A stretch of 64,000 nt of DNA from contig CAUYUJ010020712.1 of the NCBI GenBank assembly GCA_963575745.1, forward strand, positions 1 to 64,000, in the 5' to 3' direction. The notes under the pieces were generated by a model that was not told the DNA's origin, searched no databases, and saw only the letters and a program-made list of their open reading frames with translations. Position 1 is the first letter of the stretch. Every line of letters begins with the position of its first letter. A program made the translations under genes and the position numbers. Shown here in pieces: positions 21,818-32,290 of the stretch. This DNA is from Prorocentrum cordatum. Lineage: Eukaryota > Sar > Dinophyceae > Prorocentrales > Prorocentraceae.

Positions 21818-21910
21818 GACCCCTCCTCCTCCTCCTCCTTCTCCTCCTCCTCCTCCTCTATCTCCTCCTCCTCCTCCTCCTCCTCCTCCTCCACCTCCAT
21901 CTCCTCCTCG
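21818..21910 (+). repeat. CCT/TCC microsatellite
   Basis: Tandem CTC triplets with occasional TTC and CCA. Confidence 0.9.
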
Positions 21911-22061
21911 CCCGCCCCTCGGGTCGCCTACGGCCCCGGGAGAATCCGTCCGGCCGGAGGACAATCCACGTCGCGCCTCGGGGCGCGGTGGCAGAGCTGT
22001 TTGTCGAAGCGGTTCTTGATGCGGAGTTGGTATCGTGTTGCCCGTTGGTGTTGGACGAAGT

Positions 22062-22277
22062 TAGGGGAACGAATAATGGCATAAACATAAAAACTCCTTG
22101 AGGTTCGCGCGTATTTCTCGGATCTGCGAAGGACCCCCTTGGCGGCGCTTCCGGCGCCGCCCCTGGCGCGCTCTCCGCGCTAGTCTTTTTGAATCTGATC
22201 GAATGCGTCCAGCGCAGATCCAAGAAATCCGCGCGGACCTCCAAGTTGTTATGTTTATGTAATTGTTCGTTCCCCTA
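22062..22277. mobile_element. T3-family inverted-repeat element, complete copy B
   Basis: The left arm starts TAGGGGAACGAATAATGGC, then ATAAACATAA and GGTTCGCGCG-ATTTCT. The right arm is the near complement, ending TGTTCGTTCCCCTA. The arms pair for about 75 bp, leaving a GC-rich centre with GGCGGCGCTTCCGGCGCCGCC. GAAGT lies directly outside both ends (22057-22061 and 22278-22282). This copy defines the family ends. Confidence 0.9.
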
Positions 22278-23020
22278 GAAGTCCACATGCTACTATGGAA
22301 AAGTCGGCAACGGACACGAGGTCTGTAAGCACGCGGCGAATGACTGAGTGCGCATCCTGGCGCACGACGGACACCGCAGGGGATATGATGCGTTGTCAAT
22401 ATGTGTGTTGTGGACTCTATGTGTTCTTTCATTTTTGGCGTACTCAGTTACACTGTCAATATCGATGCCGTGACTCCTTGTTTCAGATACGTTGGACATC
22501 AGGGGCTTCAAAAGAAGTCATTCATGTTTCCTTGCCACTACGCTGTGTGCATTCTGGTTTTTGGTACCTCGCATTCTAGGGGACTCCTGTTCGGTTGTCG
22601 CGAACTGGTCTTCCGCTCTTCTCTATCCCCTGTGAGATGCTATCTATATTAGAATGTTCGTCGTCGTCCTCCACCTGATCATCCTTTCAAGGAAATCAGA
22701 AGGGGAGCGGTGGAGGAAGGGGAAGTTAGTGGAGCAGAGGGGGCGTCGTTGGGACGAGCACGATCACGAGGATGGAACAGAAGGAGTAGAAGGATGAACA
22801 GGGCCCCCCACCCCGTTCTTCGCCCCTCCCTTCCCCCTGCACCATATCGAGTATCGCCCTTCTGTCCGCCTGGCATCCTCTCTCCCGCCCTCGCCCCTCC
22901 TTTATCCATCGTGTCCGTTTCCCCCCCGCTTTCTCCGTCGCCTGTTCCTTCTTTCGTTATCCTCTCACCTCCATCGTCTCCTGGGTCTCACCTCAACGCA
23001 TGCGACGATGTGCGTGTCTG
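22278..23020. other. No gene recognised
   Basis: Ordinary-complexity sequence without assigned content. Open frames are short and lack motifs. Confidence 0.3.
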
Positions 23021-23024
23021 TGCA

Positions 23025-23290
23025 TGCATGCACGCATGTATGTATGTATATATGTATGTATGGATGGATGGATGGATGGATGGATGGATGGATGTGTGTA
23101 TGTGTGTATGCATATGTGTATGTATGTATGCATGGATGCATGAATGTATGCATGTAACAACGTAGATAGGTGTTTGTGTGTGTAGCTATGTATGTATGAA
23201 TATGAGTATGTTTGGATGCATGCATGCATGCATGCATGCATGCATGCATGCATACATGCATGCATGCATTCATGCAGGCAGGTAGGTAGG
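23025..23290 (+). repeat. Tetranucleotide microsatellites (ATGC, GTAT, ATGG)
   Basis: Blocks of GTATGTAT, GGATGGAT (23058-23092), GCATGCAT (23217-23270) and AGGTAGGT follow one another. The His/Ile/Thr or Met/Cys/Val-rich frames are artefacts. GCATGCAT is self-complementary and could extrude a cruciform. Confidence 0.95.
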
Positions 23291-23888
23291 TACGTGTGTG
23301 CGTTTCCTTGCCCGGCTCCAGAGCCCCTGGGGCCCTTCCCAAGGGGCCCAGGCTTTTGGAGCCGCCAGGAGTGCATCTGTGCCCTCATTCCTCTGGGGCC
23401 CACTGGCGGGCGTCATCGCGAGACGACTCCCAGACTGGACACACGTACACACACACTCACATCGTCGGAGATTGTGGCTCCTCTCACCTCCTCGCCGTCC
23501 CCTCCTCCCCATCGCCGCCACTCCCTCCCGCGGGGCACCACCTGCAGCTGCTTCTGTGGACGGCGGGGAGAAGAGATCGGTGCCCGTCGTCCGAAGGGTC
23601 CTTCCCGCTTGGGTGGTGTGTGGCCGTGTGGCTCGGGGGCGTCAGCTCCTGGACCGGGTGGCGGTGCTTCACCTCGAGGTGCAGTCGAAACCGATGGGAA
23701 GGATGGGTCGCTTTCCCAAGGGCACCTTGCGTCCGTGCCTCTGCGGCCCATGTCTGGATCACCTTCGTGTCCCGACCCCGCTCGCAGGGCTTCGACACGG
23801 GCGACCAAGGGGCTTGCATCCCCACCGCGCCTCCTCACGAATTATCAGGTTTGACCGTATGCTCTGGGCCCAAGCGAGCACCCCGCCT

Positions 23889-24045
23889 GGGGGAGGAGGA
23901 GGAGGAGGAGGAGGAGGAGGAGGAGGAGGAGGAGGAGGAGGAGGAGGAGGAGGAGGAGGAGGAGGAGGATGGAGGAGGAGGAGGAGATGGAGGAGGAAGG
24001 AGGAGGAGGAGGAGGAGGAGGAGGAGGAGGAGAAGGAGGAGTGGC
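23889..24045 (+). repeat. GGA triplet array
   Basis: About 155 bp, nearly pure GGA/GAG, directly upstream of the large retroelement. It may have set its 5' boundary or been an insertion target. The intervening 24050-24350 GC-rich piece has no assigned function. Confidence 0.95.
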
Positions 24046-24455
24046 CAAAAGTCCAGACGTTCTGAAGCGTTCCTCCCCTCGCCGCCGCTGCCTCCGCAGC
24101 CGCCGCCCCCCCCAACCGCCAGGCAGCACCTCGCTGCATGGCGCCCGGGCGGCCAGCAGCGACCACAGCACCTGCAGCGGCGCCGAGGCCCTGGCGGCCG
24201 AGAAGGACCCCAGCGCATTCAGTCGCAGTGGGGGCCGTTTGGGGATTGCTCCTCTTCCTCCTCCTCCTCCTCCTCCAAGCCCTTCCTGCTCAGGCCAGGG
24301 GGAATTGGGGCTCCCTGTCAGGATTCGATGCAGGCTACACCCCTACCGCCTGAAGCCCCAGCTCCCGCCCACCATGTGGGCCTCTCTCCTACAAACAGTA
24401 CTCTATAATCCACTCTCTTAGCGACACATGGCGGGCACACGATGTTTCTACTCGC

Positions 24456-27335
24456 TTGAGCTTCGCAGACCTGATACTGTTGCCAGGGACACAGCAGCGG
24501 CGCCGCGCAGGAGACCCCCCGACAAAGATGAAGCTTGAGAAGCACATGATGGTGCAGTTCGGGTGGCAGCGGGGGAGGTACACAAATAAGAGCGCGGGCT
24601 GCGCTATCATGCTCAGACGACGGGCCTTCAGGGAGGCCCACGTTCATGAAGTATTGGAGCCACCTCGAGAACTGGCGGGGCGGGGGGGGGCAGTTCGACT
24701 CAAGAGTCCGACCTTCGACATTATGGTTGTGGTGGCCTACTACCCGCCCCCGCAGAGACACCAGATCGACCACTGGAACACGACATGTGCCAAGCTCACG
24801 GCGTGGCTTCATCGGACGATACAGCGAGCCCGAGCACGCTGCATGATAGTGGTGGGAGCTGATACGAACTCCGAGTTCGGTCGACGCAGTGGGCCCAACG
24901 GCACCCCGACGACGACGCGCGACGACGTGCACGTCGGCCCGTTCGCCAACAGCTACGAGAACGGGGTGAGTGCCGCACTGTGGCGCATGATGAGCATGGA
25001 AGGCTTGGCTGCGATAGACACCTTTTATGACACGGGGCCAACTTACTTCGGGGCCGAAGCTCACATCACCTCGCACCCTGACCACCTATGGGGACCGTGC
25101 GATGCTGTGCAGGCGACCAGATCGTGTGTATGTCTTAGACGAGCGATGCTTGATCTACAACGTATACCTTCACCTTTACTTCGAGACCATTGCCCCATGT
25201 TGTGGAGAGTACACTACAGGCTGCAGACCGCACCTCATCCTGATGGACGGCGCCTTCGGTGGGACAGAGACCTCATGGGACAAGCTCTGAACCGGCGAGG
25301 CGCCCCAGAGTTCATTGCAGAGCTGGAGAGACGATGCGAGAGTTCGGCGAGAGCGTGGCGAAGTTTTATTAGAGCAGAAGACCCCCCACTTTCTTGGTTT
25401 CACTTGGTGGCGGACGTCACGGAGGCAGCACAGACAGAATTCATGGAGACCAAGACGAGGGGGCAGTCTGCTGCATATCGAGAAGAGCGAGATCGACTTC
25501 TGGCAATGAGGCGTCAGCTCAGTGTTCACTTTCGGGAAGAGGATCGACTTAGACTTCGGGCTTGCGATCGTGAGATCAAGCGTGCACGCAGCAGGCTGGA
25601 CAGAGAGAATGTCGAGGCGCTGCTGAAGGAGGCACAAGTGGCCTCTGGCCGTGGCCATACCAGCACAGTTTGGAAGCTCGCCTTTCAGATCGGGGCGCGT
25701 TATCACGGGGTGCGGAGACGACGCTTCAACCTGATCCCTACATACGCCCCGACGTTGCAAGAGTGGCAGGACACGCTGGAGTCCGACGCTAAGGAGGGGG
25801 GCTTCTCTGCTGTTCGTCTACGCGGACCAGGCATTCCTCGCAGCGTGGCACTGGCTTCGAGAGAGATTGAGGACCCAGATGGGGAGTGGAAAGATTTGCG
25901 AGGGCGACCTGGATCGGCCGCCTACGACGACTGGACGAACACGCTGCAGTGTCTTGAGAAGGCGGCCAGGCGCAGGTATTCCCCCCCGCACTCCGCCCCC
26001 AGCGAGGTGTGGCTCATGGCGATGAGGGCTGCTACTCGAGAAGCGAGGGGCGAACCAGCTGATGAAGATCCTCACGAGAGAAGGCAGCGAGTTCAGGTCC
26101 CTTGTCCACGACTGGCTGAGCGCATCTTTGAGATCCTGAGGCAGATTCGGAATACGTGTCGCACACCCTACCAGTGGCACTGGTCAAAAACGTGCAAGTT
26201 GAGCAAGGGCAATGACAAGAGGGGCACCAAGGCGATGAGACTCATACACTGCTACTGCCCGTTCGGCAAAGCTTGGTACAGAGGCATACTTGTTCGACGC
26301 GAGCGCTCAAGACTTCCATTGCACGCACATGGATATGCAGCGCGCAGGTCGAGGCAGAACGCGCAGCTGGTTGCTAAACTTCACTCGTGGAGATTACGAA
26401 AGAAGCTCGTCTCCCACCTGCAGATCAAAAAAGACATGAGCAACGCGTTCCCTTCGACAGATCATGACATCCTGGAGCAGGTGATTGGGGAAGTGATCCC
26501 CGACATGCAGGACCAACTCTTCTTGCACCAGAGGATTCGTGAGGCGGTCATCGAGGTTGAGGCGGGAGAAGAGAAGGGCTTCTTCCAACCCACCCACGGC
26601 ACGGGCATGGGCGACGGCAATGCGTGTGAGCTGTTCGTGCGGTCGTTTGTCAAGCCGCTGGAGGTGCGGAGCCAGATCCTCTTGCAGGGCACCCAGGCCA
26701 CCTTAGATGCGGAGAGCGGCGGCTCCGTGCCGATGATGGAGGCGGCGACGCTGATTGACCCGCCCATCCACTCCGAGCAGATCGACATCTCCATGCGCGA
26801 CTACGCCGATGACGTATCGCAGACCCTGCCGCTGCCGAATGGCAACCCCGTCCACGCAGCGGAGAGGGCAAAATTGTCGTCTCGTATCTTGTCAGATCAG
26901 CTCGAGGAGATAGGAGGGTTTACGCAGAATGTTGACAAAAGGATCATCCTCCCAGTCTTTGTGGGCCCAGGAGGATACACGGCCACGAGGGCCGTGCTCT
27001 CAGGACTCGTCCAGTTCCCAGGGCAAACTCGAGCTGAAACCGTTTACCTCGGAGGACTTGAGCATTTGACGGGCGGTTCGGGGGCGGAAGTAAAACTTCG
27101 TGTCGACGCTACGCGCTCTGCCTGGACCAAGCTCGGGAGGTTCTGGAACCAGCACTCGTCTTTGAAGCTTAAGAGGATGGCTTTCTTAGGAATTATCCAC
27201 AGTGCGGCCTACTCGGGCCTCGGGGTCTATATCCTAGGTAAGAAAGACGATGCCAAGCTTGACTCGGTGATCTTGGGATTTCGCGAAGGTGGCGATGAGG
27301 GGCGTTGCCAAGAGAGTAGGGCCAGAGGGAGATAG
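24456..27335 (+). CDS. Retrotransposon endonuclease-reverse transcriptase
   Basis: 959 codons. Residues 1 to about 245 form an AP-endonuclease-like (EEP) domain: VVVAYYPPP, then IVVGADTNSEFG with D136 and N138, and a terminal ITSHPDHLWGP with D209-H210, the usual catalytic Asp-His. Residues about 320-540 are charged and helical. RT spans about 540-870: RLIHCYCPFGKAWYR, motif A KKDMSNAF (D660), motif B GTGMGDGNACELF (about 715), motif C DYADDVSQ (Y783-D786), and motif D-like TQNVDKRIILPV. The catalytic aspartates are intact. It would nick target DNA and prime reverse transcription there. The last residues (after about 943) are a frameshift tail; the true continuation is in the +1 frame from 27289. 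The Met shown is only the first in the open frame, and codons upstream to 24354 are also open. Confidence 0.85.
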   Translation: MSFADLILLPGTQQRRRAGDPPTKMKLEKHMMVQFGWQRGRYTNKSAGCAIMLRRRAFREAHVHEVLEPPRELAGRGGAVRLKSPTFDIMVVVAYYPPPQRHQIDHWNTTCAKLTAWLHRTIQRARARCMIVVGADTNSEFGRRSGPNGTPTTTRDDVHVGPFANSYENGVSAALWRMMSMEGLAAIDTFYDTGPTYFGAEAHITSHPDHLWGPCDAVQATRSCVCLRRAMLDLQRIPSPLLRDHCPMLWRVHYRLQTAPHPDGRRLRWDRDLMGQALNRRGAPEFIAELERRCESSARAWRSFIRAEDPPLSWFHLVADVTEAAQTEFMETKTRGQSAAYREERDRLLAMRRQLSVHFREEDRLRLRACDREIKRARSRLDRENVEALLKEAQVASGRGHTSTVWKLAFQIGARYHGVRRRRFNLIPTYAPTLQEWQDTLESDAKEGGFSAVRLRGPGIPRSVALASREIEDPDGEWKDLRGRPGSAAYDDWTNTLQCLEKAARRRYSPPHSAPSEVWLMAMRAATREARGEPADEDPHERRQRVQVPCPRLAERIFEILRQIRNTCRTPYQWHWSKTCKLSKGNDKRGTKAMRLIHCYCPFGKAWYRGILVRRERSRLPLHAHGYAARRSRQNAQLVAKLHSWRLRKKLVSHLQIKKDMSNAFPSTDHDILEQVIGEVIPDMQDQLFLHQRIREAVIEVEAGEEKGFFQPTHGTGMGDGNACELFVRSFVKPLEVRSQILLQGTQATLDAESGGSVPMMEAATLIDPPIHSEQIDISMRDYADDVSQTLPLPNGNPVHAAERAKLSSRILSDQLEEIGGFTQNVDKRIILPVFVGPGGYTATRAVLSGLVQFPGQTRAETVYLGGLEHLTGGSGAEVKLRVDATRSAWTKLGRFWNQHSSLKLKRMAFLGIIHSAAYSGLGVYILGKKDDAKLDSVILGFREGGDEGRCQESRARGR

Positions 27336-28260
27336 GATTCGGACACCTTCGGCGAGAGTCATGCACAAGAGGTTGCGCATCGCTGACTCGAGGACTGAGC
27401 TTCTGATCAGGCGCCTCGGCTACTGGCAGCGCCTTGCGGTGAACCCCGCAGACTCGGCTCAGGTTGTTGCGGCGCTCTTCGGGCACTTTTCTTCGCTGGG
27501 CGAGTCTCCGACGTTCACCCCCGACGGTTGGATTCGGTCTGGCGCTAACCCGTGGGCCCTCCAGCTCCAGCAGGATATCAAGCTCTTCTCGGTCATCCCC
27601 ACTGGGCACCAGTTCCTGGCAAGAGGCTATTCGATCTGGGACATCTTCACGAACTACCGTGTCGCGTGCCACTTCAAGAGCGTGAGTCTCAAGGGTTTTC
27701 GGAATGCCTATTGGGAACAGGAACATGAAGGACCCCTTCGGCCTCCTCCTCAGCACGGGGTTCTACCAGAGGTTCCACAAGTCCCTGAAGACCCTCCTCA
27801 AGAATACTACTGTGACCTCCCAGGCGAGAACGGGGACCCCTGTGGGCACGTCTTCTACTCCAGAGCGGCCTTGAGAGCGCATCAGTGCCACCACCCGTCG
27901 CACAAGATCAGGGTCCCGATGCACCAGCTTGTGGTGACTAACCAGTGCTGCTACTGCTCCTCTACCTGTTCGTCAGTGGTGCTGGCCAAGAGGCACGTGG
28001 TACAGTCACTTCGCCGCCGCCGCTGCCTCACAGATTTCAGTGCGCATTCACCCCCCCTGGTTGTGCCCGACGACCTCCACTGTCCGATCTGCGTGGACCC
28101 AGAGTCTGCACACGAGGCTTTCAGAGAGGGAATGGCCGAGGCCACACTGGCTCAAGAGCCGTTTCAGACGCTGCAGGCACTTCAGACACACATCCGAGAA
28201 GCCCACGCGCCGCCCGCCCCCGATCTTGTGCTGGATGTCGAGCCTGGCGGAGCGGGCTCC
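27289..28260 (+). CDS. Retrotransposon thumb and zinc-finger region (frame 2)
   Basis: Direct continuation of the RT protein after a single-base shift at about 27288. FRE in the first frame is followed by VAMRGVAKRVGPEG in this one, which normally forms one run in such elements. The first codon is GTG and is not a real start. LELLIRRLGYWQ-type sequence follows the RT thumb. Zinc-binding clusters come next: C175 with a later C and HQCHH, then NQCCYC (C220, C221, C223) with a downstream His, and CPIC (C265, C268) with LQTHIREAH. Such fingers probably bind nucleic acid. Past about 28260 this frame becomes Arg/Pro/Ala-rich noise to 29628, so I end it there. Confidence 0.7.
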
Positions 28261-29077
28261 CGCCACTGGGACGGAGCAGAGGCGACGCGATCTCGAAGGT
28301 GGGCGAGGCGATCGGACTCGGAGTGGAGACCGCCGAGGACGAGGCGCTCGGGGAGCCCCACCGCAGCAGCGAGGAGCGGGCCCCGCAGCCGCGACTCCAG
28401 GAGCAGGCCAGCCCCCGCAGCAGCAGATCGACGTGTGGGGCGCTACCGACAACCACTACGGGCTGAGAGAGGACGACGTCAGGAACCTTCCGCACATCCC
28501 GATCGAGCAGGTGCAGCAGATGATGCCCATCCTGATGCGCATGTCCCTCAGGCACGAGCAGGCGATCAACGCCCTCGAGTCGGCCATCTTCCGTCACGTC
28601 CAGCTCCCTGCCAACCGCGACGTGCCCCAGTCGATGATGCTCACGGCGCGGTACTACGGGCAGGAGGCCAAGCGACTTCGAGAGGCGAATCAGGCCGCCC
28701 TCAAGAACGGCGACCCCGTCCCCAAGCTAGAGGCGTTGGGGATCCCTCATCCACACGTGTGGGTCGCGCTGGTGGGCGCCCTCGTGGGACAGGGAGACAA
28801 GGTGGGCCAGGCCAACGCGAGGCTGATCAAGGAGTGCCAGGATCGCATGAAAGCGGCACCCACTTCCAACGGCGAACTGGCCGACCAAGTTCGGCATTGC
28901 AGGCTGCAGACGACCCACGCGCAGGACAAAGTCAAGATTTGGATCGAGGCCAAAGCGGCAGGCATAGAGGACACGGTCGTAGCCGCTCTGGCGCAGCTCG
29001 GGGGAGTTCACAAACACGGAGCGCCTCCACGCTCCCACAACGCCAGGTTGTTGCAGATTCACCTCGACGCGCAGTAG
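28250..29077 (+). CDS. Retrotransposon C-terminal helical region (frame 3)
   Basis: A second frame change places the natural-looking protein in a third frame. After a Gly/Arg/Gln linker (to about 28430) come DVWGATDNHYGLREDDVRNL, IEQVQQMMPILMRMSLRHEQ, then KLEALGIPHPHVW and DKVGQANARLIKECQDRMKA, ending at a TAG at 29075. It is predicted largely alpha-helical, with no catalytic motif. Position and composition suggest the C-terminal domain of the same element, perhaps for RNA binding or multimerisation. The exact crossover lies somewhere in 28240-28430. It could instead be a separate small ORF. Function unknown. Confidence 0.6.
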   Translation, partial: ERAPATGTEQRRRDLEGGRGDRTRSGDRRGRGARGAPPQQRGAGPAAATPGAGQPPQQQIDVWGATDNHYGLREDDVRNLPHIPIEQVQQMMPILMRMSLRHEQAINALESAIFRHVQLPANRDVPQSMMLTARYYGQEAKRLREANQAALKNGDPVPKLEALGIPHPHVWVALVGALVGQGDKVGQANARLIKECQDRMKAAPTSNGELADQVRHCRLQTTHAQDKVKIWIEAKAAGIEDTVVAALAQLGGVHKHGAPPRSHNARLLQIHLDAQ

Positions 29078-29112
29078 TGGCCAGGCTGCTGGAGGCAGTG
29101 AGAGGAGAAGGG

Positions 29113-29265
29113 CCTGCAGGCACGCACTGCTCACCTCCCGAGCCGCAGCTCGGAGGCAGAGGGTACCGACCTTGCAGATCCGAGCAGACAGGGCCCGCAG
29201 GCACGCACTGCTCACTCTCCGAGCTGACTCGAGAGAGCAGAGGGTACCGACCTAGCGGGTCCGAC
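29113..29265 (+). repeat. Two-copy repeat, period 81 bp
   Basis: GGCACGCACTGCTCAC and AGAGGGTACCGACCT occur twice, the CACGCACT word at 29121 and 29202. The spacing is 27 codons, but the frames here are not convincingly coding. It lies in the probable 3' region of the retroelement. Confidence 0.8.
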
Positions 29266-29639
29266 GCAGCAGTGGGGCATGCATCACAGAGGCTATCGAC
29301 TGGACGGTTGGCGACTTTGACCACGCCGTTGAGGGCCACCTCTTCTCGTTCACTAACCTTGACAGCATCGCTGATGGCGGCTCCGACGGAGGGGAGATCA
29401 AGATCTCCGCGTCCCCAGAGAGCTACTCGACCTCTCACCTCGGCCACGTCTTCAGTGAGTTCGGCTACTCCTGGTCCGATGACTTCGATTAGGCCGAATA
29501 ATCTCGCCGTCGCTGCCGCCTCTCCCGACCTTCAGACTCCTCCTCCTCCCCCTCCCCCGATCCCTCTCACCAGAGTCTTGGGTCTTCTAGGTCTCAGAAA
29601 GCGCGAAGGCCCTCCCCCAGGGCCGTAACTTTTTAGCTT

Positions 29640-30020
29640 CGTGTGTTCAGTGGCCCCCTCGGGGCCGTTCGGGCCTGCCTGAGTCGTAGTTGTCTCTTTT
29701 CCAGAAATTCGAGAGGCGAGGATCTGACTGATAATGCTGGGCCTCCCTGCTCTGCGCTTTCTGTTTGGAGCCTCGAAGTTTCGTCCCCGATTTTCGACCC
29801 ACGTCCCCACGGCCGAGCCCTGCCTTTAAAGCTTGGGGCCCTCCAGCCGAGGTGGGGTAAGGTGGGCGGGAGCAGAGTGCACCTAGTGCCGCGCGTGACC
29901 AGTCTATATTGAGTCACCGCGCCCTCTAGAAGCGAGTCAGTTCGGAGCTTACATTATTTTGGCTTCGGAGTTCCCCGCGTTACGGCAGGATCATCTGGCA
30001 CCCTTCTGCAGAGTCGTTCG
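29640..30020. other. No gene recognised
   Basis: Downstream flank of the retroelement; no assigned content. Confidence 0.3.
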
Positions 30021-30021
30021 T

Positions 30022-30302
30022 TCGTTCGTCCTCCTCCTCCTTCTCCACCTCCTCCACCTCCTCCTCCTCCTCCTGCTCCATTCCGTTTCTTCCTCGTGCC
30101 CCTTCTCCTTTTCCTCTTCCTCCTCCTCATCCTCCTCCTCCTCCTTCTCCACCCCGTTTCTTCCTTGTGCCCCTCCCCCTCCTCCTCTTCCTCCTCCTCC
30201 TCCTCCTCCTCCTCCTCCTCCTCCTCCCTATTTCTTCCTCGTGCCCCTCCTCCTCCTCCTCCTCCTCCTCCTCCTCCTCCTCATCCTCCTTCTCCCCTTC
30301 TC
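30022..30302 (+). repeat. CCT/TCC-rich polypyrimidine tract
   Basis: About 280 bp of CTCCTC triplets. Two internal near-repeats are separated by CGTTTCTTCCTCGTGCCCCT or TTTCTTCCTTGTGCCCCT at about 30080, 30160 and 30230, showing that the tract itself was amplified in blocks of about 70-80 bp. Confidence 0.9.
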
Positions 30303-31440
30303 GTCTCAGGACGTGTTGGCGGGGGGTGGGGCTGGGCTTCGGGGCGTTGGTTTGAGAGAGCCGTTTGGGGATCACTCCTCCTCCAACCCCTTGCTTGCTC
30401 CTGCCCCTTCTAGTGGCTCCCGTTGGCTCTGAAGCTGTCCGCCAGCGCCACGCGATGGGGAAGCCAAAATGCAGTGCAGAAAGACGAGGAGAGCGGTGAG
30501 CAATGGTCGGCTGCCGCAGCTCGCTGTGCGACCCAACCGATCACCTGCCTGGCGACACACGCACCAAGGACCGCACGATCGTTCTCGCTCGGTGCCTCCC
30601 ACAGCGTGTGCGCTTCAGTGGACATGCTGGCGCCCACTTCGGCATGCCCTCGCGCGCCTCGCGGCCCGGAGGGAGCTCAGCCCACGGTCTCAGCGGGCGC
30701 GATGGCAAGACGTTTCCGTTTCGTTTCGGTACACCCATCACACGCTTCGTGGCTCCCATCCGCATTGCCCACAGCTCCATCCCCCTCGTGACGCGTTGCC
30801 TATGCGAAGAGGGTCATGTCATGCGTTTTCGCAGCTGAATAGGGTTTGTTCCTTGCCAGGCTATCTGCTTACCTTCACGCGGATACCATCGTACTTGTTG
30901 TTCAACGTCATTCTTTACATTTGGTGGTTGATTGCGGAATAGTGTTAGCTTGTCACGCGTCATATGCGATTGTTTGGCGTTGTGAGGAGCGAAAGTGGCA
31001 GCCGTCTGGCAATACCCCCCTGATTCGTTACCCATCCGTCCCGCGCGATGCTCCAGACTGCTCCAGAAGGGGCTGAGGCCTGTGGCCATCAACGTCCGGC
31101 ACCGTCGCAGGCTCTGCAGCGGCAAAGGGGGTGCGAGAGGAGGATGGAGGGCGAGGGGCGAGGGCCGAGGCGGAGGAGGCGGGGGAAAACCAGGATTCGG
31201 CGGGCGACAAACTGTAAAATATCGGCTCTTCTGCTACCTGGGTCGCCTGTCCCAGGATGGCTCCAAAGTTTATACCCCGACGCGCACCGTAGGGGTATGA
31301 TGTGTATCCTCCTCCAGCCGTCCCGGGACCGGCGTCCCCGAAGGCAGAAAAGTTGATTCCCAACCATCTTGTGGTATTGGGTCCTTCTTTTGAATCCGCA
31401 TCGCCGCGTCCCGTTTCAATCCCCCTCTCCTTCCTACCGC
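30303..31440. other. No gene recognised
   Basis: Ordinary-complexity sequence. Several open frames of 80-160 codons overlap on both strands without motifs. Confidence 0.3.
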
Positions 31441-32290
31441 CCAACCCCCTCTTGTTTCCTCGCACGTCTCGTGGCCCCACACGGAATTTCACCGAAGGCT
31501 CCAGAGGCGATGACCGTATTCCGCCCAACCCTCCGCTCGGCGCAGCTCTCACGTTTCGTGGCGCCGTGGGTAGTTGCAGCGAAGGCCCCAGGGACGGTGA
31601 CTGCATCTGGCCCCGCCCTCATGCCGGCGCACCCCTTACACGTTCCATACCCCCTGAGGGAGCCCAACCGAAGGCCTCAGCGGCGATAACGGCATACCGC
31701 TCTGCCCTCATTCCGGGATACCTCTCACACGCTTCGCGGCCCCATATGGAGCTCCGACGAAGGCCCCAGTGGCGACCGCCGCATATTTCCCCCCCGAACC
31801 CCCCCGCCTTGAATCCGGCCCCATAAGTAGCTCCACCGAAGGCCCCAGAGGCGATGAGGTGATTTCCCGTCGCCGATTTCGTACATCCCTCATGCGTTTC
31901 GTGGCCCCACGGGGCTCCGCCGAAGGCCCCAGTGGCGATCGCTACATCCTGCCCTGCCCTCAACTTCTGCGTACCGCTGAGCCCTTCATCTGGTGCACCC
32001 CTCACAGGTGCCGTGGCCCCACAGAGAGCCCAACTGAAGGCCCCAGCGTCGATGTCCGCATACCTCCCCGCCTCCAATCGGGCATACCCTTCGCATGTTC
32101 CGTGGCCCTGTAGGGAGCGAAGACCCCAGTTGCGGGGACCGTATACAATCCTGGCCTCAGCCTGGCGCACCTCTCACACGATTCGTGGCCCCACAGGCAG
32201 CAGTGGCGATGGCCGCATACCGTCCCGCCCTTAACGCTGCGCGCCCCTCACAAGCTTCCTGGCCCCACACGGAGCTCCACCGAAGGCGAG
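31440..32290 (-). repeat. Degenerate minisatellite, unit about 74-112 bp (mostly 83-89)
   Basis: CGTGGCCCCAC-like anchors occur at 31471, 31559, about 31647, 31736, 31815, 31901, 32013, 32102, 32185 and 32259. Each is followed by GGAGCTCCACCGAAGGC or a variant, then AGTGGCGATG, GCATACC, GCCCTCA and CACCCCTCACACG. That is about ten diverged copies. A 183-codon minus-strand frame across it (31619-32170) is a repetitive Gly/Ala protein and may be fortuitous. Confidence 0.85.

Larger units (their letters stand above)
24354..29640 (+). mobile_element. Endonuclease-RT-zinc-finger non-LTR retrotransposon, frameshifted
   Basis: One element is carried by three consecutive plus-strand frames, annotated individually. 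Gene order is AP-type endonuclease, RT, zinc fingers, helical C-terminal region. No long terminal repeats were seen. The frame upstream of the first Met is open only to 24354, and the usual start of the endonuclease domain (a WN-containing strand) is missing, so the 5' end is probably truncated. A two-copy 81-bp repeat and a CCT-rich tail follow the last frame. The 3' boundary is uncertain, and no poly(A) or target duplication was identified. Confidence 0.8.

Noticed and set aside
27289-29628. A single 779-codon protein
   Set aside because: Only the first third is protein-like. After about 28260 it turns into Arg/Pro/Ala noise while another frame carries the natural sequence.
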